From Lithodes maja (Eukaryota > Arthropoda > Malacostraca > Decapoda > Lithodidae), in assembly GCA_037953745.1 (NCBI GenBank), contig JBAKBP010006597.1:44695-108694 (forward strand): a stretch of 64,000 nt of DNA, in the 5' to 3' direction. The notes under the pieces are model-generated. The model was not told the DNA's origin and made no database searches. It saw only the letters and a program-made list of their open reading frames with translations. Positions 52,982-64,000 of the stretch are shown here, in pieces (position 1 is the stretch's first letter; each line of letters begins with the position of its first letter). The translations under genes were made by a program, and so were the position numbers.

Positions 52982-54754
52982 CTACAACCATGAGCCAACA
53001 AGCACCAAGCGCAAAATACTATTCAAACTAAAGCAGGAGGCTACCTGTGTGTCAATCTTCCCAGGATCATCTACCCTTGAAAGACAATCTGCAACCACGT
53101 TGTCACAACCGGCAATATGGCGTATGTCCAGGCTATACTCCCGTAACACCAGCGACCACCCGGTCAGCCTCATATTCCGATTGTGAAACTGGTCCAAGAA
53201 TTTGAGAGGGTGATGATCTGTGTAAACTACAACGACCGAACCATAGGCTGGAACATAGACCTCGAAATGCCTTAGTGCAAGCACAACTGCCAGCAGCTCC
53301 TCGACAACAGAGCAGCTCCCCTGGGCTGAATTGAACTTCTCCGAGCAGAAACTAACAGGATGCTCCAGTCCATTATCGTCCTCTTGCATAAGGACGACAC
53401 CAGCCCCCACACCACTAGCATCCGTTGCTAGTTGGAAAGGTAGGCTAAAGTCAGGGGCCCTGAGGATCGGGTGAGTGCAAAACAGGTGTTTTACTACTCT
53501 AAACGCCTTCTCACACTCAGGCGCCCATTTGACTTTCGTATCCTTCCAGTTATCCTCCACCTGAGCTTGACTGTCCCATTCTCCTTCTCCACCTTGACTG
53601 CTAAACGTCATCACAGGCACAGTGAGAGGCTCAGGGGGGTGCCTCACATATTCCTTCATGAGATTAACGTGACATAACTGATTGCGCATACGTCTGTCTG
53701 GAGCGGCCACCAAGCAATCCAGGTCCGATAGCCTCTCAACCACCCTATAAGGACCAGTGTACTTCGCGGATAAGGGATGACCTACAAGGGGCAGTAGAAT
53801 CAACACCTCCCGACCCACGTGAAACTCCCTGAGTTTAACCTTGAGGTCGTACCTGTCCTTCATGAGGGCCTGAGAGCTAGTCAAATTACGGCCAGCCAAC
53901 TCCAGACTGCGCAACATCCGTTCTCGACTGTCGAGGACATACTTGAGCATAAAACAAGGTTTTTCTGCGCCCTCCCATATTTCTTTAACCATATGAAGAG
54001 GCCCTCTGACACGGTGTCCAAAGACGAGCTCATTAGGGCTGAATCCCAAACTTTCCCCAGGTACCTCCCGCACAGCAAACAAAACATATGGCAGGCCAAG
54101 ATCCCAACCTTTCCCACTCTCAAAGCAACAACAACGAAGCACAGATTCTAAGGCTGAGTGCCATCGCCCTAACACACCCTGGCTCTCCGGATGATACGCA
54201 GATGACACAACCATAACAATCCCATTCTGCGGCATTGCTCGTACAAAGAGGCTAGAAGTGAAGTTGGATCCTTGGTCTGACTGCATCCCCTGCGGGTAAC
54301 CATACCGGGAAAAATACTCTAGCAAGTTTCGGACCACCGTCTTCGCTGACCCATTTCTCGTAGGGTACGTGTCAGGGTACCTTGTTGCTACCTCCATGAT
54401 GGTCAGGGGATACTTGTAAAAATCTCCCGACTGTGCATCACTGTCCTCCTCCAACTCGACAGCACCGGTACCACATTCAAGAACCTCCGGGTCCTCTAAT
54501 TGCAATTTACGAATGTCCGAAGGAGCAAGCTTATCTAAGTGTTTGCGAAACAACTCATGCCCCCCTCCTACATTGAATTTAGCCTCCCGTTGCTCTCTCT
54601 CTGTGTATCGTTGCTGTCTCTTCGTCTTTTTAAGCCCATCCTCTGCCTTCTTAGTAACAGTTAATGGGTCTTCTCCAGACTCGAAAATTGGTCCTAATAA
54701 TGAGTCCCCGAGAATGTCCGTTGATACTAAACTCTCAACCGCATCAACTTTCAA
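52982..54754 (-). pseudogene. Element 2 shortened pol: integrase core part and RNase H, RT deleted
   Basis: About 590 open codons, collinear with the intact ORF at 24961-30060 but missing blocks. At about 54413 the sequence jumps from SGDFYK to LTIMEVATRYPD, dropping the integrase zinc finger and first catalytic Asp. At about 53540 it jumps from VEDNW to KVKWAPECEKAF, dropping essentially all of RT (about 380 residues). Retained: SDQGSNFTSSLF and SQGVLGRWH of integrase (the catalytic Glu position reads G-R where the intact copy has E-R), the GPY module TGPYRVVERL, and RNase H TDASGVGAGVVLM. Opens at a non-ATG codon just downstream of the gag break. Confidence 0.92.
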
Positions 54755-56525
54755 CCCCTATCTTCATTCTTACAAGCGGGTATGACCTTGTTGCATTAAC
54801 TCCCTGAACCACAACCACCCGCGCCGTATTTACAGGTTTACCAGTGAAATTCCTCAACAGTGTTTGCGATGCCCCAGTGTCACGCAAAATTCTCACCTCA
54901 TGTCTTCTACCCCCCCACTCCACACAACCGAGTCCCCTATGGTCACTAAAGGCATCACGGACAGGGAATAAGCCTTCCGGATCCTTCTGCACTGGCAGTG
55001 TATTTACCTCGGAAGAATTGCCTCTAACAAACTCCGATGTCCTCTTGAACACTCCAATGCTGTGAGCAAAAGACACGGCTGCCGGAGGAGGTCGACTAGG
55101 GCACTCATTTGCTTTATGACCCTCCTGGTGGCAACTAAAACACATAAATTTCGGTTTCGGCTTATACTGTGATGTAAAAGGCCCCTGACTTTTCTTATAC
55201 GGCGTGGTGTAAGGTTTGGATTCAGTTTTAGTTTCATGGCTCTTTTGTTTAAATGTGTCATTGCTACGGGGAGGGGGAGAATAATGGTCCTTAGCACTTG
55301 CATCGTACTTTTGTGAGGACCCGCAACCCCGAATCAACGACAGCCGTCGATCAGCCATTTCTGCTGCTTCGACTAGAGTTCTTGGGTTTTTCTCCTTTAA
55401 GTTCAAAGTTAGATCACCGCCCGTGCTCTTAAAGAACTGCTCCAACATCATCAACTGCTTAACTCCATCAAACGTTGTTACCTTCTCAGATCGGAGCCAG
55501 TTCCCCATAGCATCGGACAAGTCCCGGGCGTGTTCCAAAAAGGTGCTATCTCTTCCCTTGGTTACACCCCGGAACTTCAAACGGTACGTTTCTGGTTGCA
55601 GTTCGTAAGCCCTCAGGACAGCCTCCTTGAGATCCTCATACACAATGCATGACTCCAAAGGTAATGCATCGTAGGCTTTAAGACCCTTGCCTATTAATCT
55701 AAAGGATGCAAGTGCTGCCCATTTATTCTCTGGCCACTGGTGTTCCTGGCACTTCTTCTCAAAGCGTGCGAAAAATTCTGTTACACCACTCTCATCAAAC
55801 ACCGGAACCAGTTTCAATAAGTGCGAGAGAGATTGATCATGAACACGGTTACCAGCCCCAAGTCGCTGTCCCATTGCCTCTACTCGCGACTTCTCTACGT
55901 CCATGTCGGCACAGTACCTAGTCGACTCTAAATCAGCTTGGATTTTTGCTTGACTGGTAGTTTTTCTCTCTTCTATCTTGGCTAATTCTAATTGCTGCTG
56001 AAGCTCACATGCCCTTTGTTGCTGCTGAAGCTTAGCTAATTCGAGCTGAAACAATAATTCTGGAGTTAACCCTTGAGATGGTGAAGGTGCTACAATGTTT
56101 GAAATTACCGGTGGTCCCCCCAGGGGCAACCCTCCCTGCCAGTCACCACCCAACTGTGGAAGCGTACTCGGGGTCGGCAAACTACTGGGATGGCTGGGAG
56201 TCGAGTGTTGGGGAAGCATGGCCGAAGGGCTCTGAGCACTCAACCCATCTCGCTCACCAGTCACCCTGCCCATTACACATGTTATCAAGTTATTCCTGGT
56301 CATGCTGCTAGTACCCGCATGACCGATAGCTGTGGCCAGGCATTGAAGACCGTACCGATCCATATCCTCCAACCGCTCGGCAGTAACAGGCCATTGCAAA
56401 AATATCCTAGCATCCTCCTCACAGTTCACCTGATTAACCGTTGTATCATGCTGCTGTTCCTCAGTTTCGACATTACGTACTGTGTCTCCATTCTCCTCTG
56501 ATCCGGTATAAGACATGGTGCTCAA
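54744..56525 (-). CDS. Element 2 Gag with partial protease
   Basis: 593 codons. N-terminus MSTMSYTGSEENGD resembles the start of the other gag. A Gln-rich coiled-coil-like stretch LELAKLQQQQRACELQQQLE lies about 155-185. The capsid-like region (FFARFEKKCQEHQWPENKWA, ELQPETYRLKFRGV) is strongly conserved with the intact element, followed by a zinc knuckle CFSCHQEGHKANECP. Protease active site DTGASQTLLRNF is near the C-terminus, but the frame ends about 30 residues later, at a deletion that removes the rest of protease. Gag itself is intact and could serve in a particle. Confidence 0.92.
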   Translation of the reverse strand: MSTMSYTGSEENGDTVRNVETEEQQHDTTVNQVNCEEDARIFLQWPVTAERLEDMDRYGLQCLATAIGHAGTSSMTRNNLITCVMGRVTGERDGLSAQSPSAMLPQHSTPSHPSSLPTPSTLPQLGGDWQGGLPLGGPPVISNIVAPSPSQGLTPELLFQLELAKLQQQQRACELQQQLELAKIEERKTTSQAKIQADLESTRYCADMDVEKSRVEAMGQRLGAGNRVHDQSLSHLLKLVPVFDESGVTEFFARFEKKCQEHQWPENKWAALASFRLIGKGLKAYDALPLESCIVYEDLKEAVLRAYELQPETYRLKFRGVTKGRDSTFLEHARDLSDAMGNWLRSEKVTTFDGVKQLMMLEQFFKSTGGDLTLNLKEKNPRTLVEAAEMADRRLSLIRGCGSSQKYDASAKDHYSPPPRSNDTFKQKSHETKTESKPYTTPYKKSQGPFTSQYKPKPKFMCFSCHQEGHKANECPSRPPPAAVSFAHSIGVFKRTSEFVRGNSSEVNTLPVQKDPEGLFPVRDAFSDHRGLGCVEWGGRRHEVRILRDTGASQTLLRNFTGKPVNTARVVVVQGVNATRSYPLVRMKIGVES

Positions 56526-56736
56526 AAAAACATTTCACCTCAATATTCAGAAAAGAAGCACCCCAAACTCTAATACCTCAATATACACACAAAAATTCTC
56601 GGAAATACTCAAGGGCTATACTATGTTGCAAAAAAATATATATATTCTTGCTGATCCCCGCAAAATATTCCCCAAAACAACAAATGTTCCCTGCTAATAA
56701 ATGTAGGTTCACCAAATCCTAGGTAAGGTCGCGATT
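56526..56736 (-). other. 5' leader and primer-binding site of element 2
   Basis: On the minus strand TCGCGACCTTACC lies next to the 5' LTR, aligning with TGGCGACCTTGCAC of the intact element; the second base has changed. Confidence 0.55.
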
Positions 56737-58186
56737 TGTTACGACTGAGGTTTAAATATATCAGGGCTCTTATTCATTGGACTAGTAATGGCATAAATGC
56801 TACAACGGAAAGCGCTAGATCCAACCTCTGATGTATATTCCCAGTGAACAAAGAACACAAATACTCTCCAGAGTTCTATATGCAATAATAGGTTATCAAA
56901 CTCTCAATAAATGTGCGTCTACTCTAGGCTTAATGTTATGTGAAAACAGCCTATTACTACCTATAACCGAAGGTGCTTGGTTATGGTATGCAAAGTAAGG
57001 TGGTAAGAGAAGTTACAGCTTACGTTACTTTAATCAATAAATGTCAGGCACTCCTGCATGAAAGAAAGTGCACTAAAGTCCTTCAACAACAACAAGGAAT
57101 CTTCTTTAAATGTTAGATGCTATCAAGATGCTCGAATCGGAAATGGAACCCAAAAAAGGCAGGCAGCGGAACAATGCTCGAGCAGGCTATGCTCACAAAA
57201 GGCAGGATATATAATGCAGTCGGAGCCAAGAATATCCTAAACGCTACAACAATAATAATAATCGCCACGACAATGCAGTATTCCTATCAACAAAAGGAGC
57301 CTAAGTCGTTTGTGGCTCAATACATCAAACTAGGCTGCGAAATGCTTGTGTAATCATAAGCGGGTATGCATAATAAGAGTAATTGGTTTAATATACTTAA
57401 TGTCTACTATGACTGATAAAGTCTAGCTAGAGTCAATGATACGAGATACTGGTACAATGTGAATGCCAACCAATGCTTCGTGATCAACTTATCTTAACAA
57501 CTAAACATACATGGGTTATATAAGACCTTAACGCACAATACAACTGGCCAGCATGAAGCTGATTATGCAGAGTTAACCAGAGGGGGTATAATATTAATAA
57601 AAGGTGGTGAAAGATATGGAAAATGAGAGAGATAGGCAGAGGAAAAGGTTCTCAGGGTCAGAGAGGGGGACAGATATCAAAGGGATAAGAGGGATGCGTT
57701 CTAGAAACCAGATCTGAGGGAGAGAGTGGCAAGAGAGCAGTATATATACTAGCACTAGCTCGAACCGCGTAGGAAAAGCGGTAATAAGTCCTCCAGCCAA
57801 TCCCCAAGAGACCAGCAAGCCATGACGTCATCGAACATGGTAAGAAACTCCTCCAGCCAATGCCCAGGAGGCGAGCCAGCCGTGACGTCATTGAGCATGG
57901 CAAAAAAACACTGCGCGCCTCCCCACACTCTGTTCTACTCTCTCTCTCTCTCTCTCTCAAATCCTATCATTACTACATAATGATAAAACATATACTTTGC
58001 AATTAAATATATAAAGCCTTGACATGGGCGAAAACAAAGAGCCTTTCTGGACTGCCCATGACACGAGCTTTCATATGAAATAAAGCACAATAATACATCA
58101 ACTGTAGCCACATCCACTGCCCTGGCGATCCTAGCGAGTCACCGTAGGACAAGCCATGCGGTTCTAACGGAGTGGTTAACGTCACA
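56737..58186 (-). repeat. Element 2 5' LTR (right copy) with 370-bp deletion
   Basis: 1450 bp. Matches 50763-52582 except that about 370 bp (left positions about 51479-51849) are absent; the junction is at ATACTGGTACAATGTG near 57453. Other differences are scattered substitutions. Confidence 0.92.
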
Positions 58187-59563
58187 CTAGGCTTACCATG
58201 TATATTCGGAATACCTAGGCCATGGTCATACAATAACTATTCTATTCCATATGAAAGGTCAAGGTAAAAAAAAAGGTAAAAATGCTATTTTCTTTACTTT
58301 TCCTGCAAACTTCACAAAATTTGGTGAGATAGCTGCACTTTAAGTGAAAAGGAAATTAATAAATGTTGAGACGTATAAAGGTCAAGTCAAAGGTCAAGGT
58401 CAACTATTTTAGTATATATGAAACTTAATGCTGTTTTAATGAAATAAGGCATGTGTATTTGATGTGCATGGACAATGTCAATGCAAACAAAAATGAACTA
58501 CATAAAGGTCACAGGTCAAGGTCAAAGGTCAACTTTTATTATTTATTAAAAAAGATTACTCAAATATTAGAAAACTGGCTGTGTTATGGCTTATTACTTA
58601 AATATGGCCTAATATATATCAAATTTTACATAAATATTGTAATAGTTAAGGTCAGAGGTCAAGGTCAAGATAAGAGTATTTGTCATTTTCCCTAAACTCC
58701 TCCTTGACTGTTTAATGTATTGTCATAAAATTATACAGGCAAATTCAGTTGGTCAATGCGACGACCATCCAAATGTATGTATTTTACTTTTAGTCCAAGG
58801 TCACAGTATATGATCACTGTTTGTAATCATTATGTTTTATACGAATTAGGCTACACCATATTCATCATGCTAGTTAATACGAACATTGCTGTTAAGCTAG
58901 CTAAATCCTTGATAAGAAATTTTAATGTCGAAGGTCAAAGGTCAAGGTTAAAGGTCGATATATGATTTTTACTAGTATTTCTTATTTAATGTAGGATTCT
59001 CATTAGGCATATCATGCATATTCGGAATGCCTAGAGCAAGGTCAAACAAGAATAAGCATAATTCCATTTGATAGGTCAAGTTCACAGGTCAACGTCATAT
59101 ATAAAGTCAATATGCTAATTTCTTTACTATTCATGTAAACTTCACAACACTCGTCGAGACAGTTGTAGAGTAAGGGAAAATTATAATATTAAATTTGAAG
59201 ACGTCATGAAGGTCAAGATGAATGTCAAAGGTCAAGATCAACTATTCCTTTAATACCTCTGAAACTAACTGATGACCTTTAATTAAATTTGACACACTTA
59301 TTTGATATTCTAGTTACATCAAAGCAAACAAAAATATAATTCTACATAAAGGTCAAGGTCACAGGCCAAGGTCATAAGTTAACCTTCATCATAAAATAAA
59401 TCAATTTTCGATAAGCTGACGACTGTTAGTTTCATTTTACTTAAATCACATATAATTCAATCATATATATATATATATTATAATACTTAAGGTTAAAGGT
59501 CAAGGTAAAAGAACAAAAGAAGAGTGTTGATAATTGTCTTTAAACTCTTCCTAGACTGTTGAA

Positions 59564-59764
59564 CCCGTTGTGTACCGGTGACGTCTTTTTCATTGTATTC
59601 TAGCTATAAATAGACGATTTTGTGGAGCTTGTGAAGGATCTGTGGTAGTAAAAAGGATTAAGAAACTTGAAAGCCTGCTACTTTTATGGAGGCCCTTCAT
59701 AAACTAAATAAAATCGTCTTAGTATCCAGTATGAAATGAAACCAACAGAACTGTACTGAACGGG
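59564..59764. mobile_element. Family A palindromic element inside repeat copy 1
   Basis: Ends CCCGTTGTGTACCGGTGACG and GAACTGTACTGAACGGG. Inner TATAAATAGACGATTTTGTG against AAAATCGTCTTAGTATCCAG. Same position in copy 2 (62485), so it predates the duplication. Confidence 0.75.
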
Positions 59765-59920
59765 TTACGTATCGTCACCAAATTTTGCTGGCAAATTTGG
59801 TTGGTCAATGCAACAATTGTCCATTTTGTTTTCTTTGTTATTCAAAGGTCAAGGTGAATGGTAAAGGTCACAGATTATGGTCACTATTTCTTTCTTATAT
59901 ATATTTTATATATATATAAA

Positions 59921-59983
<63 letters not shown>

Positions 59984-60117
59984 TACTGTATATACTGTAT
60001 ATAAACCTATTTTACCTAAGAGATTCAATACTACTTGCAGAATTATAGGTCGCAGAGTTGCATATGCATTTTTTTTTTTTTTTTTTATTGGTAATGCGAA
60101 AACTGCACACCTACTTT

Positions 60118-62795
60118 GTCAGTTCTGCGAAGCAGAGTGGTATCGTACACACACGTGCCGCCCGTATACTGTGGACCACAATTCAGCTTGCCCGTCGTCG
60201 TCCGTCGTCGTCCGTCCGGAAACTCCTCCTAGACCGTTCAATTGATTTTCACCAAATTTTACAGATATATTCATTTGGTCAATGCAAAGGTTAGTCGAAA
60301 ATAAATTTTCAATTTAACCTAAAGGTTAAGGTCAAAGGTCAAGGTTAAAAATAAGGTCAATATTTCATGTGTCTTAGTTTTTACTCAAATTTCTTCATTT
60401 TCACTATACAACTTACTACTAACCTCCATATCCTATTGACCAAATTTTAGATAAATACTCTGAAAGGTTAGGTCAAAGGTTAAGGTCAAAGGTCAAAATA
60501 TTTGTTTTACTAGTATTTCTTATATTAACTGTTTGATTCTCACTAAACTTACCATGTATATTCGGAATACTTAGGGCAAGGTCATACAAGAAACTAAACA
60601 ATTCCATATGACAGTCAAGTTCACAGGTCAAGGTCAAATAAGAGGTCAATATGCTAATTTCATTACTTTTCATGCAAAATTCACAAAATTTGGCAATATA
60701 GTTGCACTTTTAATGAAAATGAAAATAATAAATTTGGAGACACATATCATGAAGGTCAAGGTCAAGGTCAACTACTCTATAAATACATATGAAACTAACT
60801 GATGGGTTTTAATGAAATTAGTCATGCTTATTTGATTTTCCTTGGCAATGTCAATGAAAACTATGTTTTACTCTTACATAAAGGTCAAGGTCACAGGTCA
60901 TGGTGAAAGGTCAACTTATACAATTTATTTTTAGTTTTTATTCAAATGTCTTCATTTTCAGTTTACAATTTACTGGTAACATTGACATCGTATTTCACAC
61001 ATTTTAGAAAATTATTCTAAAGGGTAAGGTCAAAGTTCAAGTTCAAAGTTCAAAATAGTATTTTTACTAGTATTTCTCATACTAACTGTTAGTTTATCAC
61101 TAGGCTTACCATGTATATTCGGAATACCTAGGCCATGGTCATACAATAAACTATTCTATTCCATATGAAAGGTCAATGTCAAATAAAAGGTCAATATGCT
61201 ATTTTCTTTACTTTTCATGTAAACTTCACAAAATTTGGTGAGATAGCTGCACTTTAAGTGAAAATGAAATTAATAAATGTTGAGACATATAAAGGTCAAG
61301 AAAAAGGTCAAAGGTCAAGGTCAACTATTCTCTTAATATATATGAAACTAACTGATGTTTTAATAAAATAAGGCATGCGTATTTGATGTGCATGGGCAAT
61401 GTCAATGCAAACAAAAATGAACTACATAAAGGTCACAGGTCAAGGTCAAAGGTCAACTTTTATTATTTATTAAAACAGATTACTCAAATATTAGAAAACT
61501 GGCTGTGTTATGGCTTATTACTTAAATATGGCCTAATATATATCAAATTTCACATAAATATTGTAATAGTTAAGGTCAGAGGTCAAGATAAGAGTATTTG
61601 TCATTTTCCCTAAACTCCTCCTTGACTGTTTAATATATTGTCATAAAATTATACTGGCAAATTCAGTTCGTCAATGCGACGACCATCCAAATGTATGTAT
61701 TTTACTTTTAGTCAAAGGTCAAAGGTCAAGGTCACAGTATATGATCACTATTTGTAATCAATAAGTTTTTATACAAATTAGGCTACACCATATTCATAAT
61801 GCTAGTTAATACGAACATTGCTATTAAGCTAACTAAATCCTTGATAAGAAATTCTAATGTCGAAGGTCAAAGGTCAAGGTTAAAGGTCGATATATGATTT
61901 TTACTAGTATTTCTTATTTAATGTAGGATTCTCATTAGGCATATCATGCATATTCGGAATGCCTAGAGCAAGGTCAAACAAGAATAAGCATAATTCCATT
62001 TGATAGGTCAACTTCACAGGTCAACATCATATATAAAGTCAATATGCTAATTTCTTTACTATTCATGTAAACTTCGCAACATTCGCTGAGACAGTTGTGC
62101 ATTAAGGGAAAATTAAAATAATAAATTTTCAGATATCATGAAGGTCAAGATGAATGTCAAAGGTCAAGATCAACTATTCCTTTAATACCTCTGAAACTAA
62201 CTGATGATCTTTAATGAAATTTGACACACTTATTTGATATTCTAGTTACATCAAAGCAAACAAAAATATAATTCTACATAAATGTCAAGGTCACAGGCCA
62301 AGGTCATAAGTTAACCATCATAAACAAAAATCGATAATCTGACGACTGTTAGTTGCATTTTACTTAAATCACATATAATTCAATCATATATATATATATT
62401 ATAATACTTAAGGTTAAAGGTCAAGGTAAAAGAACAAAAGAAGAGTGTTGATAATTGTCTTTAAACTCTTCCTAGACTGTTTAACCCGTTGTGTACCGGT
62501 GACGTCCTTTTCATTGTATTCTAGCTATAATTAGACAATTTTGTGGAGCTTATGAAAGATCTGTCGTAGTAAAAAGGGTTAAGATAGTTGAAAGGCTGCT
62601 ACTTTTATGGAGGTCCTTCATAAACTAAATAAAATTGTCTTAGTATCCAGTATGAAATTAAACCGACAGAACTGTACTGAACGGGTTAGGCAAATTTGGT
62701 TGGTCAATGCAACGATTGTCCATTTTGTTTTCTTTGTTATTCAAAGGTCAAGGTGAATGGTAAAAGTCACAGATGATGGTCACTATTTCATTCTT
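60118..62795 (+). repeat. AGGTCA-rich long repeat, copy 2 (uninterrupted)
   Basis: Begins TTCTGCGAAGCAGAGTGG and (GTCGTCC)n, then is collinear with copy 1 across its whole body, including the empty CTAG site at 61100-61103. Runs such as AAGGTCAAAGGTCAAGGTCA (near 61304-61323) and GAAGGTCAAAGGTCAAGG (near 61862) contain adjacent and one-base-spaced AGGTCA pairs. ORFs are short and AT-rich, not genes. The end is truncated by the LINE at 62796. Confidence 0.88.
62485..62685. mobile_element. Family A palindromic element inside repeat copy 2
   Basis: TTAA at 62481-62484, TTAG at the right. Ends CCCGTTGTGTACCGGTGACG and GAACTGTACTGAACGGG. Orthologous in position to 59564-59764. Confidence 0.78.
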
Positions 62796-64000
62796 CTATC
62801 TATCTATCTATTGCCCGACGCCGTGATCCCCGAAGGGGTGGCCACGAACGAACCGCCCCCATGCACCTCTGTCCCCAGTCAGTCGACGCCCCTCCCCCCA
62901 ACCAGCACCGCCTTCATTCATGTAGTTCCTCACTCCATCCTTCCACCTCATATTCGGTCTACCTCTCCCCCTCTGTCCCTCCACCTCGCTCTCGTACACC
63001 CTCTTAGTCATTCTCTCTCTTTCCATACGTTCCATATGGCCGAACCATCTCAAGTTGTTCCTTTTCACACTTTCCAGCACATCTACCTCCACACCACACC
63101 TCCTTCTTACTTCCTCATTAGTCTGTCTATCCCTCCATGTAATTCCGCACGCACTCCTTAAGTAATTCATTTCCACTGCTCTCACTCTTGGTCTGAGTCT
63201 CTCAACCAACGTCCATGCTTCGCTTCCGTAAGTCAGTGTCGGGATTACCACACTGTCATGCAAGGACTTCTTCACTTCCATACTGACCACCCTATTTCTT
63301 GTTACTGCTTTTAGCGTTCCTACAACCCTCTTCCCCTGTTGTACCCTCTCCCGCACCTCTTCATCCATAGTCCCATCTTTACTCAACACACTGCCCAGAT
63401 ACTTAAAAGAGTTGACGATCTCCATAGCCTGACCGTTCAGCTTCACCTCACACTCTGTGACTTCACCCCTTTCGAAGACCATAACCTTGCTCTTCCCCGT
63501 ATTTACCTTCAAATTCCGTTTTTCGCACACTGTTCCAAACTCATTTACCAGACCCTGCAACTCCCATTCATTATCACTCATCAGAACTGTATCATCCGCA
63601 AACAGCAGTATAGGTAGCTTCCACTCAATTCCCTCCCTTTTCAGCGATACACCAACATCCACTGCTCTTGATAGTATTTCTTTCATAACTCCATCCATAT
63701 ATACAGTAAACAACCACGGGGACATCACACACCCCTGTTTCAAACCAACATTCAGGTCAAAGAACTCGCTCTGCTCACTCTCCACACGTACTGCCGCCTT
63801 TGCACCCTCATACATGCTCTTCACTGCTTTCAGCAACTTGCCCTCTACTCCGTATATTCTAAGTACTTTCCACAAACCTTCTCTATCCACTCTGTCATAG
63901 GCCTTCTCCAAGTCCATAAAGGCAACATACACCTTTTGTTTCTTCTCCAGATACTTCTCCACAACACAATTCAGGGTAAAAATCTGATCTACACATCCTC
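62796..64000 (-). CDS. APE-type LINE, copy 2: RT C-terminal half (runs off window)
   Basis: Open from at least 64000 down to the stop at 62808, and continuous with the copy at 36763-39153 from GCVDQIFTLNCVVEKYLE onward. FMDLEKAYDRVD, LKQGCVMSPWLF and FADDTVLMSD are intact. Only a handful of residue differences were seen (for example SACG for SVCG, MERERM for MESERM, HGVGQ for HGVRQ). The same (GATA)n tail supplies the stop. Near-identity points to recent activity of this LINE family. The 5' part lies outside the window. Confidence 0.92.

Larger units (their letters stand above)
50763..58186 (-). mobile_element. Gmr1-like element 2, internally deleted (non-autonomous)
   Basis: LTRs begin TGTTACGACTGAGG and end at GTCAC/GTCACA. 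TSD is CTAG (50759-50762 and 58187-58190). The unoccupied paralogous site TATCACTAGGCTTACC is present at about 61095-61110. The internal region (52583-56736) encodes gag and a shortened pol on the minus strand. The two LTRs differ by roughly 15-20 substitutions by eye, so it is older than the element at 22849. Confidence 0.93.
49755..60117 (+). repeat. AGGTCA-rich long repeat, copy 1 (split by a gypsy-like element)
   Basis: Starts CTCTGCGAAGCAGAGTGG, then GTATACTGTG, a (GTC/GTCCGTC)n block (49830-49875) and GGAAACTCCTCCTAGACCG. A body with dozens of AGGTCA half-motifs follows in direct tandem. Pieces 49755-50762 and 58191-60117 were contiguous before the insertion at 50763. ACCATGTATATTCGGAATAC-type subrepeats recur at about 50208, 58196 and 58999. 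Ends with a long (TA)n run (59921-59979). No gene-like ORFs. Family unassigned. Confidence 0.85.

Overview
The window is eukaryotic and consists almost entirely of repeats. I found no convincing host protein-coding exon, no intact rRNA or tRNA gene and no bacterial-style operon. Long AG, AC, AT and CT microsatellites, minisatellites, tRNA-derived SINE remnants, several LINE lineages, a BEL/Pao element, Ty3/gypsy elements and many short TTAA-flanked elements suggest an arthropod genome. A decapod crustacean is plausible, but that is inference and no single gene proves it.

Layout. 1-4.3 kb: GA tracts, a tRNA-like remnant and short TTAA-flanked elements. 4.3-6.05 kb: a solo LTR with target-site duplication (TSD) CCAG. 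6.75-8.7 kb: CA-linked tandem repeats running into a 22-bp satellite of about 75 units. 9.1-17.3 kb: a Tc1/mariner-like MITE and broken LINE pieces in both orientations, including one LINE nested in another and a CGAGT-rich MITE. 17.3-36.0 kb: a nested block. A roughly 55-bp minisatellite was split by a BEL/Pao element (17724-35473, TSD GAGAG). That BEL element was itself split by a Ty3/gypsy-like element (22849-32132, TSD CTAT) and by a TTAA-flanked MITE (18931-19555). 36.0-41.4 kb: jockey-like, APE-type and CR1-like LINE copies, one inserted in another. 41.6-49.7 kb: a dense field of TTAA-flanked elements, a SINE and microsatellites, plus a jockey-like LINE nested in a TTAA element. 49.75-62.8 kb: two head-to-tail copies of a roughly 2.7-2.9 kb repeat full of AGGTCA motifs. 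The first copy is interrupted by a second, internally deleted gypsy-like element (50763-58186, TSD CTAG). 62.8-64.0 kb: a second copy of the APE-type LINE, running off the window.

The most notable coding element is the 1699-codon minus-strand ORF at 24961-30060. Its RT and RNase H are of Ty3/gypsy type, but integrase lies before reverse transcriptase, the order normally seen in Ty1/copia. This matches the Gmr1-type arrangement. A related element at 50763-58186 keeps gag, part of integrase and RNase H but has lost RT through internal deletions. A solo LTR of the same group lies at 4341-6046. These elements work as self-copying units (Gag particle, protease, integrase, RT/RNase H, long LTRs). 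The short TTAA, SINE and deleted elements must depend on enzymes supplied from elsewhere.
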